A model generated the notes under the pieces. That model saw nothing but the letters and a program-made list of their open reading frames with translations. It searched no databases and was not told where the DNA came from. Of a DNA stretch of 33,261 nucleotides, positions 24,804 to 33,261 are shown piece after piece. The position numbers and the translations under genes are program-made. Each line of letters begins with the position of its first letter. Within the stretch, counting starts at the first letter, position 1. The DNA comes from an uncultured Woeseia sp. (GTDB lineage: Bacteria; Pseudomonadota; Gammaproteobacteria; Steroidobacterales; Woeseiaceae), in contig CAJWFK010000029.1 in the NCBI GenBank assembly GCA_913031125.1, positions 1-33,261 on the forward strand. Reading direction: 5' to 3'.

Positions 24804-24851
24804 ACCTGGTGGATGTGTGCTAACACCATGCTGTTAAAAAGGAACAGAAAT

Positions 24852-25337
24852 ATGAAATTAACTATCCTATCTGGACTACTTCTATTAGCCAGCGTTGGTT
24901 ATGCGGATGTAACCCGACACCCGCTACCTAATAATTCTACCTTCCCAATCGCACAAGCAGTTGAAGTCAGTGCTGGAACTACCCTCGTGTACCACAGCGG
25001 TACTCTGCCACGTCCAGCTGACCCGGATGCGGAACGAGGTAGTCGTGAGTATTGGGGAGACACGGAAGCTCAAGCAAATAGCGTGTTTGATAGTATGCAG
25101 GCTTCCCTCAACAACCTTAACCTAGGGTTTGGGGACGTCGTCAAAATGACAGTGTTTTTAGTTGGCGACCCAGAACTTAACGGCAGAATGGATTTCGCTG
25201 GGTTTATGCGAGCATATTCCAAACATTTCGGCACGGATGAACAACCAAACAAACCTGCTAGGTCAGCAATCCAGATTGCGGCATTAGTTCGTCCAAACGT
25301 ATTCGTCGAAGTAGAGGTCATTCTGGCACGACAGTAA
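24852..25337 (+). CDS. RidA-family protein with signal peptide
   Basis: The 161-residue protein starts at ATG 24852 with an AAAGGAACAG stretch upstream. A classic Sec signal, MKLTILSGLLLLASVGYA, precedes the mature DVTRHPLP. The rest is a YjgF/YER057c/UK114 domain with the conserved PARSAIQIAAL arginine segment and C-terminal VEVEVILAR. Cytosolic RidA hydrolyses reactive enamines and imines; exported versions are less studied. An in-frame methionine at 24813 would break the signal peptide and is rejected. It is the last gene of the operon and ends about 56 bp from a convergent receptor gene; no terminator is seen between. Confidence 0.88.
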   Translation: MKLTILSGLLLLASVGYADVTRHPLPNNSTFPIAQAVEVSAGTTLVYHSGTLPRPADPDAERGSREYWGDTEAQANSVFDSMQASLNNLNLGFGDVVKMTVFLVGDPELNGRMDFAGFMRAYSKHFGTDEQPNKPARSAIQIAALVRPNVFVEVEVILARQ

Positions 25338-25393
25338 ACATCCGCTCGATTAAGCCCAATTCATTTTTTCTGTTAGGTAGTCATTCTAGAATT

Positions 25394-27448
25394 TTATTTC
25401 CGGAAATTTACGACAACACCAACATATAGGTGGCGCTCTGGAGCTGGCTCATAATAACGGCCGCCCCATGCGTTAATTCTGATGTTACTGTTATACCGCT
25501 CATCTAAAAGATTATTAATACCCGCATATGGCCGGATCATCCATCGATCGAAACTAAAATCTCTGGCCAACCGAACATTTGCAACGGAATAAGAAGAAAC
25601 ATCGGCTGTGTTGGCATTGTTTGCAAATAAATCGCCTGAATAAATGACTTCAAACGTACCGCTGGTGCCGCCCTCCGATCGATAGCTAAAACCAAGATAG
25701 CCGAAATGCTCAGGCAACCCCGGGAGCTGTTTACCACTATAGTCATTGCCATTATCGTCAAGAAATTGATCAAATTTAAAATCAGACCACGTGTACGATG
25801 CGTCTACTTTCAGACCATTTTCATGCTGCCAGGATAGTGAAGCTTCAATACCGTCACGATCTGAATTGCCGGCATTTGAAAAAAAACGCCGGCCCGGAAA
25901 CTCCTCCAACTCGAATGGTATTAATTCATCCTCTATATCAATAGTGAACCATGTCAGCTCATAAAAGAGCTTGTTTTTTGAATATTTAAAACCAATTTCA
26001 AGATTATCTGCTCGCTGCGGATCAAGCCCTGAATTAAAACCACCGCTGGCATCCGGATTAGCCAACTCCGTCGTCGTAGGCGTTTCAAAGGAGCTTGAAT
26101 AAGAAGCAAAAAAAGCCCCATAATTCGTCTTATAATTAAGTCCGACCGACGGACTCAATTGGTCAAAATCTAGCTTTCCCGAGTCATCGCCATTGGCAAA
26201 GTAACCGTCAGTGACATTATAGGAAACCTCGTCATACCGTAAACCGGCAAGAACCGACCACTCAGTACTAAAGGCGTATTGACCCTGGGCGAATAATCCG
26301 AGACTATCCACTTTCTCGTTCTGGTCAAAAACCATGGGGCCAAGTATCCCGTCATTATTGTCAAAGCGCTGACGATTATCGTCTTGGCGATCATAATCCA
26401 TCCCAACTGCAAGACTCATTCCAGCCGGCAAAGCACCAAAGTCATACTGGACACCAGCACCGAAAAAGAACCGGTCCAAATCGACTGATCCACCGCCAAC
26501 AAACGGAAGCTTGTTAGAAAATTCCCGCCACGCATAGTAGTTCCGTAACGTAAGATTACCCGCAGCAACCGTGCGCTTGTAAACCAAACCTAACCTCTGC
26601 TGCTCAAGAGCTTCTCCTGAATCAAATTGGATATTACGATCGCGAGCAGAGGAGGGATCGGTGGCAGCTTGCGCTGCGTTAATGCCTCCTGGATCTTGGG
26701 CTTCCGGCTGATCTGTGACATTCAACGATATAAAAAGTTTGCTGGATTCATTGATTGGAACACTAAGTTTGGTATTTATCACACTACCCTTCGCATGTGC
26801 GTGATCACGATAACCCCCTAATTGATTGTGGGAGACATTGAAAAGATAGTCGTTTGCGCCGAAATTCCCTGCAGACTTCAACTGCATCTGCCTGTAGTTA
26901 AAATCTCCACCCGCAACACGTCCCTGAATGTAAGGGTGCTCACTACCAAGTTCACTGAGAACTGATATGACCCCTCCAGATGCATTGCCATAAAGTGATG
27001 AGGCCGGCCCCCGCAAAACCTCGATGCTTTGCGCGGACCCAAGATCAATACTATCGACCCCAGCCTGACCATCCGGCAAGGTTTCCGGAATACCATCGAC
27101 TATGACCTTTATACCTCGAATACCAAAACTGGATCTCGCACCAAATCCCCTTAGAGAAATTCGGAGGTCTTGTGCAAAATTGTACCGGTTCTGCATGTAG
27201 AGTCCGGGTATACCTGCCAGTGCCTCATCGAGGCCAAGCTGCTGTGTTGCCAACTGGATACGATCTTTACCAACCACCGATATCGAGCGACCGGCATCCC
27301 TAACCGTACTTTCTATCCGTGTAGCTGTTACCACAATTTCATCTAGCACCCCCTCGTCCACATTTTGTGCATATACCGAAACTGAAAGAGTAAGGGTCAC
27401 GAAAATAGCGGCCCTCAACAACAGTGCATTGTTCGTTCTGAAACTCAT
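25394..27448 (-). CDS. PqqU (YncD)-like TonB-dependent receptor
   Basis: The 684-residue protein has a signal peptide ending VYAQ, a TonB box DEIVVTATR, a plug and a 22-strand-type barrel. It resembles the Escherichia coli PQQ receptor PqqU along the plug: IPGLYMQNRYNFAQDLRIS, RGFGARSSFGIRGIKV, VDGIPETLPDGQ, EVLRGPASSLYGNASGGV. It also matches in GYRDHAHAKG and the C-terminal RYYEPAPERHLYVGV. This suggests uptake of pyrroloquinoline quinone or a similar small ligand. The start is uncertain: ATG 27448 gives a normal signal peptide, and ATG 27484 adds 12 residues. Neither has a good ribosome binding site. It is divergent from an amidohydrolase gene. Confidence 0.87.
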   Translation of the reverse strand: MSFRTNNALLLRAAIFVTLTLSVSVYAQNVDEGVLDEIVVTATRIESTVRDAGRSISVVGKDRIQLATQQLGLDEALAGIPGLYMQNRYNFAQDLRISLRGFGARSSFGIRGIKVIVDGIPETLPDGQAGVDSIDLGSAQSIEVLRGPASSLYGNASGGVISVLSELGSEHPYIQGRVAGGDFNYRQMQLKSAGNFGANDYLFNVSHNQLGGYRDHAHAKGSVINTKLSVPINESSKLFISLNVTDQPEAQDPGGINAAQAATDPSSARDRNIQFDSGEALEQQRLGLVYKRTVAAGNLTLRNYYAWREFSNKLPFVGGGSVDLDRFFFGAGVQYDFGALPAGMSLAVGMDYDRQDDNRQRFDNNDGILGPMVFDQNEKVDSLGLFAQGQYAFSTEWSVLAGLRYDEVSYNVTDGYFANGDDSGKLDFDQLSPSVGLNYKTNYGAFFASYSSSFETPTTTELANPDASGGFNSGLDPQRADNLEIGFKYSKNKLFYELTWFTIDIEDELIPFELEEFPGRRFFSNAGNSDRDGIEASLSWQHENGLKVDASYTWSDFKFDQFLDDNGNDYSGKQLPGLPEHFGYLGFSYRSEGGTSGTFEVIYSGDLFANNANTADVSSYSVANVRLARDFSFDRWMIRPYAGINNLLDERYNSNIRINAWGGRYYEPAPERHLYVGVVVNFRK

Positions 27449-27622
27449 AAATTTGTAACCACGTCTGTTACCTATAAGCGGCATTAATGGACGGGCCGTA
27501 ACATTAGGTAAAACGGCTACATATTGCTAGACCGATTTTGATTTTTTACAAATTTATTTTATGCCGAAGAGACCACTAACTATAATCAGACGCGCCAAGA
27601 CTAAACAGAGACTAACCAAACC

Positions 27623-29335
27623 ATGCACCAATATATGAAAACCGTAACGGCTGTATTGCTAATCCCATTCATGGCTGCTTGCGGAAACGCAGGCCGAGAG
27701 GCCCCGACCCTAATCGTGTTAAATGCGGACATACGGACTGTGGATCCAAACATGCCACGAGCGCAAGCATTCGCTGTCACTGACGGTAAATTTTCCGCTA
27801 TGGGAACATCAGCTGAAATAAGTGCACTCGCATCCACATCGACAGAAACAATAGATGCTGGTGGCGTTACCATCATTCCAGGCTTAATTGATGGCCATAC
27901 CCATATGATAAGCGGTGCGAGTCTTGCTACCGGCGTTGATCTAACGGATATCGAAGATAAAGATGAATGGCTCCGGATTATTCAGGCAAAAGCAGAAACC
28001 TTACAGGAAGGCGCCTGGATTTTGGGCGGTCGGTGGAATCATATGCTCGGTGATGGCGTCCTTCCTACAAAAGAAATGCTAGACAAAGTAGCTCCTAAAA
28101 ATCCAGTACTATTATCAGACATCGATGGACACTCTCGCTGGGCCAGCAGTTTAGCAATCGAACTTGCCGGCATTACTGCCGACAGTCCTGTACCACCCGG
28201 AGGTGAAATTCTCACACACCAAAATACTGGAGAACCAACAGGAATATTCTTAGAGGGTGCAGGACGCTTATTTAATGGTGCGTCGGGCCTATCGGAAGCT
28301 CGCGACCCTATTGCGGGAGCAAGGGCGGCTATACGCATGGCAAACCGGCTTGGCCTGACCGGTGCGCATGATATGAGCGGTAACGTTAATGCTTTCCTCA
28401 CTGTACTCAATGAAGGTAACCTAACCATGCGTATTTGGGCGGGCACTTTCGCCGGACCATCTGACAACTTGCAGACTCACTTCACCGATCTGAATGTAGA
28501 AAAAGATCGTGTACGCAAAATCGTTACAGACAACGAGCATAGTGCAACGATGGGGCCACTACTCGAGGTTGGCTACGTGAAGATGATGATAGATGGAGTG
28601 TTATCAACCCGTACCGCATTAATGCATGAACCTTATTCAGACGTTCCGGAAGCCTCGCCTGAACCATTTATGAATAAAGGTCACCTGAACAATATGGTAA
28701 CTGCTGCCCACAAGGCTGGTTGGCCAGTAGCGATACATGCAATCGGTGACCAAGGTGTTTCTTGGGTATTAGATGCCTTTGAGTCATCGTCACGCTCACC
28801 CGATGCACTCAAGGACCGTATAGAGCATATAGAAGTAGTTACGCCAAATGATGTAAAGCGTTTTAACCGGCTCGGCGTAGCCGCTTCGATGCAACCACAT
28901 CATGCTACCTGTTGTGTTGGTGACTATGTCATTGATCGTATCAGCCGGGAACGCTTGCCAAATGCTTATGTGTGGCGACAAATGCTCGATAACGGTAATC
29001 ATCTAGTTCTCGGCTCTGATTGGTCTACCTCACCGCTCAATCCACTTATTCAGATTGGTGATACCTTACACAGAGAAACCCGTATAGACGGCGTCATTCG
29101 ACCATGGGATGAAGGAAACACCCTAACTTTTGACGAAGCGTTATATGGTTATACTCAGGCGGCTGCAGATATGACTCTGTGGGCTAATGAAATAGGAAGT
29201 ATTACGATCGGAAAATGGGCGGATTTTGTCATTCTCGATGAATACATAACCGAAGATGTTGGACGATCTATAGAGAACCGGAAGGTTACAGCAACATATT
29301 TAGCTGGTGAAAAGGTGTATCCAAGAGACTTCTAG
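27623..29335 (+). CDS. YtcJ-like amidohydrolase lipoprotein
   Basis: The 570-residue protein begins with a lipoprotein signal (lipobox FMAAC, C20). The amidohydrolase-superfamily domain (COG1574) follows, with IIPGLIDGHTHM (metal ligands H92 and H94), YVKMMIDGVL, VAIHAIGDQG, DRIEHIEVV and LGSDWSTSPLNPL, and a C-terminal composite strand ADFVILD. Such enzymes hydrolyse amides, cyclic imides or N-acyl compounds; the substrate is unknown. Lipid anchoring puts it in the periplasm or outer membrane. It is divergent from the PqqU-like receptor and 77 bp upstream of the acyl-CoA ligase. Confidence 0.87.
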   Translation: MHQYMKTVTAVLLIPFMAACGNAGREAPTLIVLNADIRTVDPNMPRAQAFAVTDGKFSAMGTSAEISALASTSTETIDAGGVTIIPGLIDGHTHMISGASLATGVDLTDIEDKDEWLRIIQAKAETLQEGAWILGGRWNHMLGDGVLPTKEMLDKVAPKNPVLLSDIDGHSRWASSLAIELAGITADSPVPPGGEILTHQNTGEPTGIFLEGAGRLFNGASGLSEARDPIAGARAAIRMANRLGLTGAHDMSGNVNAFLTVLNEGNLTMRIWAGTFAGPSDNLQTHFTDLNVEKDRVRKIVTDNEHSATMGPLLEVGYVKMMIDGVLSTRTALMHEPYSDVPEASPEPFMNKGHLNNMVTAAHKAGWPVAIHAIGDQGVSWVLDAFESSSRSPDALKDRIEHIEVVTPNDVKRFNRLGVAASMQPHHATCCVGDYVIDRISRERLPNAYVWRQMLDNGNHLVLGSDWSTSPLNPLIQIGDTLHRETRIDGVIRPWDEGNTLTFDEALYGYTQAAADMTLWANEIGSITIGKWADFVILDEYITEDVGRSIENRKVTATYLAGEKVYPRDF

Positions 29336-29412
29336 TCTCTTTGTTTTGGATAACAAGCAAGATTAAATGAGAAATTACTGCATATATTTAACGATGGTTT
29401 TACAATCAAAAG

Positions 29413-31065
29413 ATGAATGAGTTCAAAACAGCACATCAAGCTTTAGTTGAATGGGCTCTAAAGACCCCTGATCGAGTTTTCCTAAATCAGCCGGTCAATG
29501 GTGAACTTCGCACTTATACCTGGGCCGAAGCCGAAGATACATGTAGGCGCCTCGCCAATGCGCTGTCTAAACAACTTGGCTTAAAGTACGGCGAAAAAGT
29601 GGCGATACTCGCAAAAAACAGTGCTGAATGGATGCTGGCTGACTTGGCTATTGCAATGGCGGGGCTCGTTTCTGTCCCAATTTACCCAACAGCGAGCCGC
29701 AGCACGATTTCGTACATCATCGAGCATAGCGAAGCCTCAGCGCTCTTCGTTGGTAAACTTGACGACCCAGAAACTACAACATCAGCAATCCCCCAATCGA
29801 TTACAAGCATAGCTTTCCCATACCCTATTGAGAATTGCCAACTAGAGTGGCAAACACTAATCGATGGTAACGCGCCCTTAGAACAGCTTCACCAGCCGTC
29901 TTCCGATGAGACAATGACAATTCTTTATACATCCGGTAGCACCGGCCAACCAAAGGGTGTCGTATTAAGTTTTGGCGCCTATGCCTATGCTAGCCAAACA
30001 ACTGCGAGCCTAGTTGACGTCGAGGCAGAGGATCATTTGTTCTCATACTTACCACTCGCGCATATTACTGAGAGAACCTGTACGGGTGGGCCAGCTATTT
30101 ACACAGGGACCACAGTCTCCTTTACGGAATCTTTAGAAACCTTTCAAGCAGATCTTAAACGAGCCAGGCCAACAATATTTCTGTCAGTGCCTCGCCTGTG
30201 GGTTAAGTTCCAGGCAGGAGTACATGCAAAGATTCCACCAGCCCGCCTAAAGTTACTTCTCTCAATTCCAATTGTTGGCAAGGCTATCGCCAAGAAGATT
30301 CGCGACGAACTAGGGTTTAGTAATTGTCGCAGCTTTGGGTCAGGCAGCGCCCCTATTTCTCCACTAACACTGAAATGGTATGCAAAGCTTGGTATTAACA
30401 TTGGTGAAGGCTGGGGAATGAGCGAGACGAGTGGCTTATCCTGTGGCAACACACCATGTGAGCCTCGGCGTATCGGCACAATCGGAACACCAATTGATGG
30501 CACAGAGATCCGCTTATCGGAAGACGGCGAATTATTACTCCGCAGTCCCGGACTTTTCACGGAGTATTACAAACAACCGGAACTGACGAAGGAAGTATTT
30601 ACTGAAGATGGTTTTTTCCACACTGGTGACAAAGCTGAGTGGGATGCAAAGTTGAAGGCTTATCGTATAACCGGAAGGGTTAAAGACATCTTTAAATGCT
30701 CTAAAGGCAAATATGTGACACCAGTGCCAATCGAAGCTTCTTTATCTGGTAACCCACTGTTAGAACAAATCTGTGTCATGGGGGCAGGCCTACCTGCTCC
30801 CGTCGCTGTAGTAGTTCTCTCTGAAGCTGCGCAACAAATGACTGACGAACAAGTCGTAGTCAGTTTGGAGACCACTTTGAAGGTTATAAATGATGACTTG
30901 GAGTCTCATGAGCAACTATCAAATATTATCATCGTCAATGAAGAATGGACCACCGAGAATGGTCTTCTAACACCTACCCTAAAGCTCAAACGGGATATCC
31001 TCGAAGAAAAATATCAGGCTCTCATTAACCAGAAATTCTTGACCCCGATAGCTCGCGAAGATTGA
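29413..31065 (+). CDS. Long-chain fatty acid--CoA ligase (AMP-binding family)
   Basis: The 550-residue protein has the adenylate-forming motifs LYTSGSTGQPKG (171-182), YLPLAHITERT, EGWGMSETSG, FHTGDKAEWD, ITGRVKDIFKCSKGKYV and the catalytic C-terminal TPTLKLKRD lysine region. It resembles FadD15/long-chain acyl-CoA synthetases, a little shorter than the usual near-600 residues. It activates fatty acids for beta-oxidation or lipid synthesis in the cytoplasm. No other fatty-acid genes are next to it. A hairpin follows the stop codon. Confidence 0.9.
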   Translation: MNEFKTAHQALVEWALKTPDRVFLNQPVNGELRTYTWAEAEDTCRRLANALSKQLGLKYGEKVAILAKNSAEWMLADLAIAMAGLVSVPIYPTASRSTISYIIEHSEASALFVGKLDDPETTTSAIPQSITSIAFPYPIENCQLEWQTLIDGNAPLEQLHQPSSDETMTILYTSGSTGQPKGVVLSFGAYAYASQTTASLVDVEAEDHLFSYLPLAHITERTCTGGPAIYTGTTVSFTESLETFQADLKRARPTIFLSVPRLWVKFQAGVHAKIPPARLKLLLSIPIVGKAIAKKIRDELGFSNCRSFGSGSAPISPLTLKWYAKLGINIGEGWGMSETSGLSCGNTPCEPRRIGTIGTPIDGTEIRLSEDGELLLRSPGLFTEYYKQPELTKEVFTEDGFFHTGDKAEWDAKLKAYRITGRVKDIFKCSKGKYVTPVPIEASLSGNPLLEQICVMGAGLPAPVAVVVLSEAAQQMTDEQVVVSLETTLKVINDDLESHEQLSNIIIVNEEWTTENGLLTPTLKLKRDILEEKYQALINQKFLTPIARED

Positions 31066-31086
31066 TTCAAAAACCTCTACAGAGCG

Positions 31087-31108
31087 CGCCCCTTAGAAAG
31101 GGCGTATT
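31087..31108 (+). terminator. Possible intrinsic terminator after the acyl-CoA ligase
   Basis: CGCCC (31087-31091) pairs with GGGCG (31100-31104); two further T-A pairs can form around a bulged C. The stem is followed by TATTTGATT, a weak T-rich tail. It lies 21 bp after the stop codon and just before the end of the convergent amidohydrolase gene. Confidence 0.45.
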
Positions 31109-31122
31109 TGATTGGATTCTTT

Positions 31123-33126
31123 TCAATGTGCTGATAAGTCAAATGTAATATTCCCATCAAAGACCGTTAGCATCACTTTTGTATCAGCAATCCGATTAGT
31201 GGCGCCAGTCTCGGCGAGAAGAACAATATTTTGGCTAAGGGCAATGAGATCTGCTTTTTTTCCAACTTCTATACTACCTACCTCGTCCTCGTGACCCATG
31301 ACCCGAGCTCCATTAATCGTAAATGCCTCTATGGCAGTATGAATATCGATTCGTTGCTCAGCATTAAGAACAACCTCACCATCACTTCTATAGAGCGCTG
31401 CTTGTAAACTGGAAAACGGCATCGGATCCCTGCTTCCTACCGGAGCATCACTCCCGTTAACGAGCAAGCCACCAGCTTCGTCGATACTACGTGCTGGATA
31501 TACATTCTGCATGTAATAGTGATCACTGTTATATAGATCTTCTATACCATCTACTTCGTCGATAAAAGGTATAACCATCGTCTCATATTGTTTCGAGGGG
31601 TTAGCCCAGACAAAAGTAAATACAACGGCTATACCAAGCTCCCCTATGCGTTTCTGATCATCTGGATGAGCTAATTGCACATGTGCAAGGCTCTGGCTGG
31701 TACCTTTTCCATCAGCAATACTCTTAACTTTGCCAAACTCATCTACCGCTATACGAACTGCTTTATCCGATAGAGCATGCACATGCACATTAAATCCAGC
31801 CTCGGTTGCCTTTCTAATATACGCGCGCACAAAAGCCTCTTCATGCTCTAAGACACCGCCGTACGGTATACATTGCCGTGGGTAGAACCCATATTCTGTT
31901 ACAAAATCATCTATCCTCGCGGAAGTTTTAAAGTCATCTGGATTCGATTGCACTTGGGAGCAAATTTCGCGACCCTGATCTACATAACCGACGATATCAA
32001 AAGTTTCATCATCTGCATTACCATCAAAAATTGGCTGCTTAAAGTTTTCAAGCAATGCTGCAACGGGCATATCGGGTGGAGATGCCATTGGATTCCCTTC
32101 GAGTACCGCGTCTGCAAACAATTTTACCCCATCAGCCTTAACATACCGGTAAGCAGAATATTGATCCCTTAGTTCCCTTAACATCGCTAAGTGCTCATCG
32201 ATTTCATGAATATCTTCGTTTGATGGTTCAACCATCGCAGCACGGAAACGAAATGTTATTTGTTCACGTTCTTCCAACCTTCCATATGCCGCAAGTGTTT
32301 TCGGTGTAACAATTGCATCCTGCAGGGTTGTAATGCCAGTTGCTGCCATTTTTTTTGCAACACGCGTCAGTGTGTCATCAAGATCTCCGGACATACCCAA
32401 CATGTCTTCAAACCAAGAGCTCCGTATCAGCAATCGTGCATCCTCGCTGATTCCACCAGTCGGCTCACCATTCGCATCAACCTGGATAAAGGGCTTGTAA
32501 TCAGAATAATCGGCGTTAAGGGAAGCTGCGTTGATTTCGATATTCTTACCATTCTCATTTGTCGCAAGCGATAAAGCCAAACTATTAGCCGCTGCATGGT
32601 GGCCGTCATCCCCGTACAAAAATATGGGATGGTCCAAAGATACTGCATCAAGTGCCGCGCGAATATTTGGTATATCAGTACTTGGTTGATTCCCATTTGA
32701 GAAGGCCCATTGCAATACGATTAACCATTCACCACCATTTATCTCATAATCTATGAGGCACTTTTTCAGAACAGGCACCAATGCTTCCAAAGAATAGGGA
32801 GTAGAATCAAGGTCACACATTCTCGGCTGTACTGTGCCCATTGCATGCACATGCATATCATGGATACCAGGCATTACCATTTGGCCATCCATATCGCGAA
32901 TTACAGTATTTTCTCCAATGTAGCTTGCCACCCCCTCAGATGAACCAACAAATACGATCCTATCGCCGCGGATGGCAACTGCTTCGGCAATGCTGTCATT
33001 TTCATCAACCGTATAGATCCACCCATTATCAAGTACGACATCGGCAGACAAATCATTTTTCGCTGTCCCACAACCGTGAAGAAGGAATATTGCATGAATT
33101 ACGATTACAGATGTCAGGCGCTTCAT
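31123..33126 (-). CDS. Second YtcJ-like amidohydrolase lipoprotein
   Basis: The 667-residue protein starts at ATG 33126 with ACGGAGAGACG upstream. It has a lipoprotein signal (lipobox LLHGC, C19). The metal motif MPGIHDMHVHAMG (H92, H94), VKLFADAVLEG, NVHVHALSDKAV, LAHVQLAHPDD and LVNGSDAPVGSRDPM place it in the same COG1574 group as the gene at 27623. It is about 100 residues longer, through inserts in the middle. The two proteins are clearly diverged, not a recent duplication. Substrate unknown; probably periplasmic. It sits directly after the rRNA operon terminator on the same strand. Confidence 0.86.
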   Translation of the reverse strand: MKRLTSVIVIHAIFLLHGCGTAKNDLSADVVLDNGWIYTVDENDSIAEAVAIRGDRIVFVGSSEGVASYIGENTVIRDMDGQMVMPGIHDMHVHAMGTVQPRMCDLDSTPYSLEALVPVLKKCLIDYEINGGEWLIVLQWAFSNGNQPSTDIPNIRAALDAVSLDHPIFLYGDDGHHAAANSLALSLATNENGKNIEINAASLNADYSDYKPFIQVDANGEPTGGISEDARLLIRSSWFEDMLGMSGDLDDTLTRVAKKMAATGITTLQDAIVTPKTLAAYGRLEEREQITFRFRAAMVEPSNEDIHEIDEHLAMLRELRDQYSAYRYVKADGVKLFADAVLEGNPMASPPDMPVAALLENFKQPIFDGNADDETFDIVGYVDQGREICSQVQSNPDDFKTSARIDDFVTEYGFYPRQCIPYGGVLEHEEAFVRAYIRKATEAGFNVHVHALSDKAVRIAVDEFGKVKSIADGKGTSQSLAHVQLAHPDDQKRIGELGIAVVFTFVWANPSKQYETMVIPFIDEVDGIEDLYNSDHYYMQNVYPARSIDEAGGLLVNGSDAPVGSRDPMPFSSLQAALYRSDGEVVLNAEQRIDIHTAIEAFTINGARVMGHEDEVGSIEVGKKADLIALSQNIVLLAETGATNRIADTKVMLTVFDGNITFDLSAH

Positions 33127-33162
33127 ACGTCTCTCCGTACTATATGCTTATATGATTCAGTC

Positions 33163-33192
33163 AAAAAAAAACCGCCCCCAAATGGGAGCGGT
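33163..33192 (-). terminator. Intrinsic terminator of the rRNA operon
   Basis: On the minus strand ACCGCTCCC (33184-33192) pairs with GGGGGCGGT (33171-33179), a 9-bp stem with one G-U pair and a 4-nt loop, followed by a run of U (complement of 33163-33170). It lies about 14 bp after the end of the 5S rRNA. Confidence 0.92.
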
Positions 33193-33205
33193 TCCGTTAA
33201 TTAAA

Positions 33206-33261
33206 TCCTGGCGGTGTCCTACTCTCACATGGGGAGACCCCACACTACCATCGGCGCTGAG
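33206..33261 (-). rRNA. rrf: 5S rRNA, 3' part only
   Basis: The minus strand reads CTCAGCGCCGATGGTAGTGT at the right edge and continues through CCCCATGTGAGAGTAGGACA to CGCCAGG. This is the conserved 3' third of bacterial 5S rRNA (loop E and helix IV, closing helix I). The 5' part lies beyond base 33261. The exact 3' end, near 33206, is estimated from the closing helix. It is followed by an intrinsic terminator. Confidence 0.95.

Noticed and set aside
27623..33126. Recent duplication producing the two amidohydrolases
   Set aside because: The proteins differ in length by about 100 residues and share only family motifs.

Overview
This window comes from a Gram-negative bacterium, most likely a marine heterotrophic gammaproteobacterium. 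The evidence is the cmoA-cmoB pair, the plsY-birA-coaX-SPOR operon beside a tRNA-Thr/Tyr/Gly cluster, two TonB-dependent receptors, several lipoproteins, a Tat-exported molybdenum hydroxylase and coding regions of moderate GC. No genus can be assigned from the sequence alone.

Layout. All stable RNAs are on the minus strand: the 3' part of a 5S rRNA with its terminator at the right edge, tRNA-Thr(TGT) near 5.9 kb, then tRNA-Tyr(GTA) and a partial tRNA-Gly(TCC) at the left edge. Read on the minus strand this is the familiar rrn - birA - pantothenate kinase - tRNA-Thr - tRNA-Tyr - tRNA-Gly (- tuf) order, opened up by two blocks of other genes. The 0.4-5.9 kb block lies between tRNA-Thr and tRNA-Tyr. 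It holds a VanY-like peptidase, cmoA-cmoB (tRNA wobble uridine modification), a flavin-binding protein, a DNA alkyltransferase and a gabD-type dehydrogenase whose start codon is 22 nt from the tRNA-Thr 3' end. The 6.1-9.0 kb block is the compact housekeeping operon plsY-birA-coaX-SPOR, whose genes overlap by 4, 11 and 19 nt.

The 9-33 kb block is accessory and metabolic. It contains a YegS-type lipid kinase; two guanidino-group hydrolases (a dimethylargininase-like enzyme and a CtlX-like citrulline hydrolase) that could degrade methylarginines through citrulline; a large TonB receptor with tandem-repeat coding DNA; a CstA-family transporter; a HupE/UreJ membrane protein; and a divergent plus-strand operon. 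That operon runs NHL-propeller lipoprotein, Tat-signal 2Fe-2S subunit, Mo subunit, PaoB-like FAD/4Fe-4S subunit, membrane cytochrome b, a small unknown helical protein, and a RidA-family protein with a signal peptide. After it come a PqqU (YncD)-like TonB receptor, two YtcJ-like amidohydrolase lipoproteins, and a long-chain acyl-CoA ligase between them.

How it fits together. The most distinctive assembly is the 18.4-25.3 kb operon, which reads as a periplasmic aldehyde or N-heterocycle hydroxylase that delivers electrons to the quinone pool through its own cytochrome b. RidA may handle reactive imines, and the NHL lipoprotein and the 116-aa protein have unknown roles. No integrase, transposase, CRISPR array or phage gene was seen.
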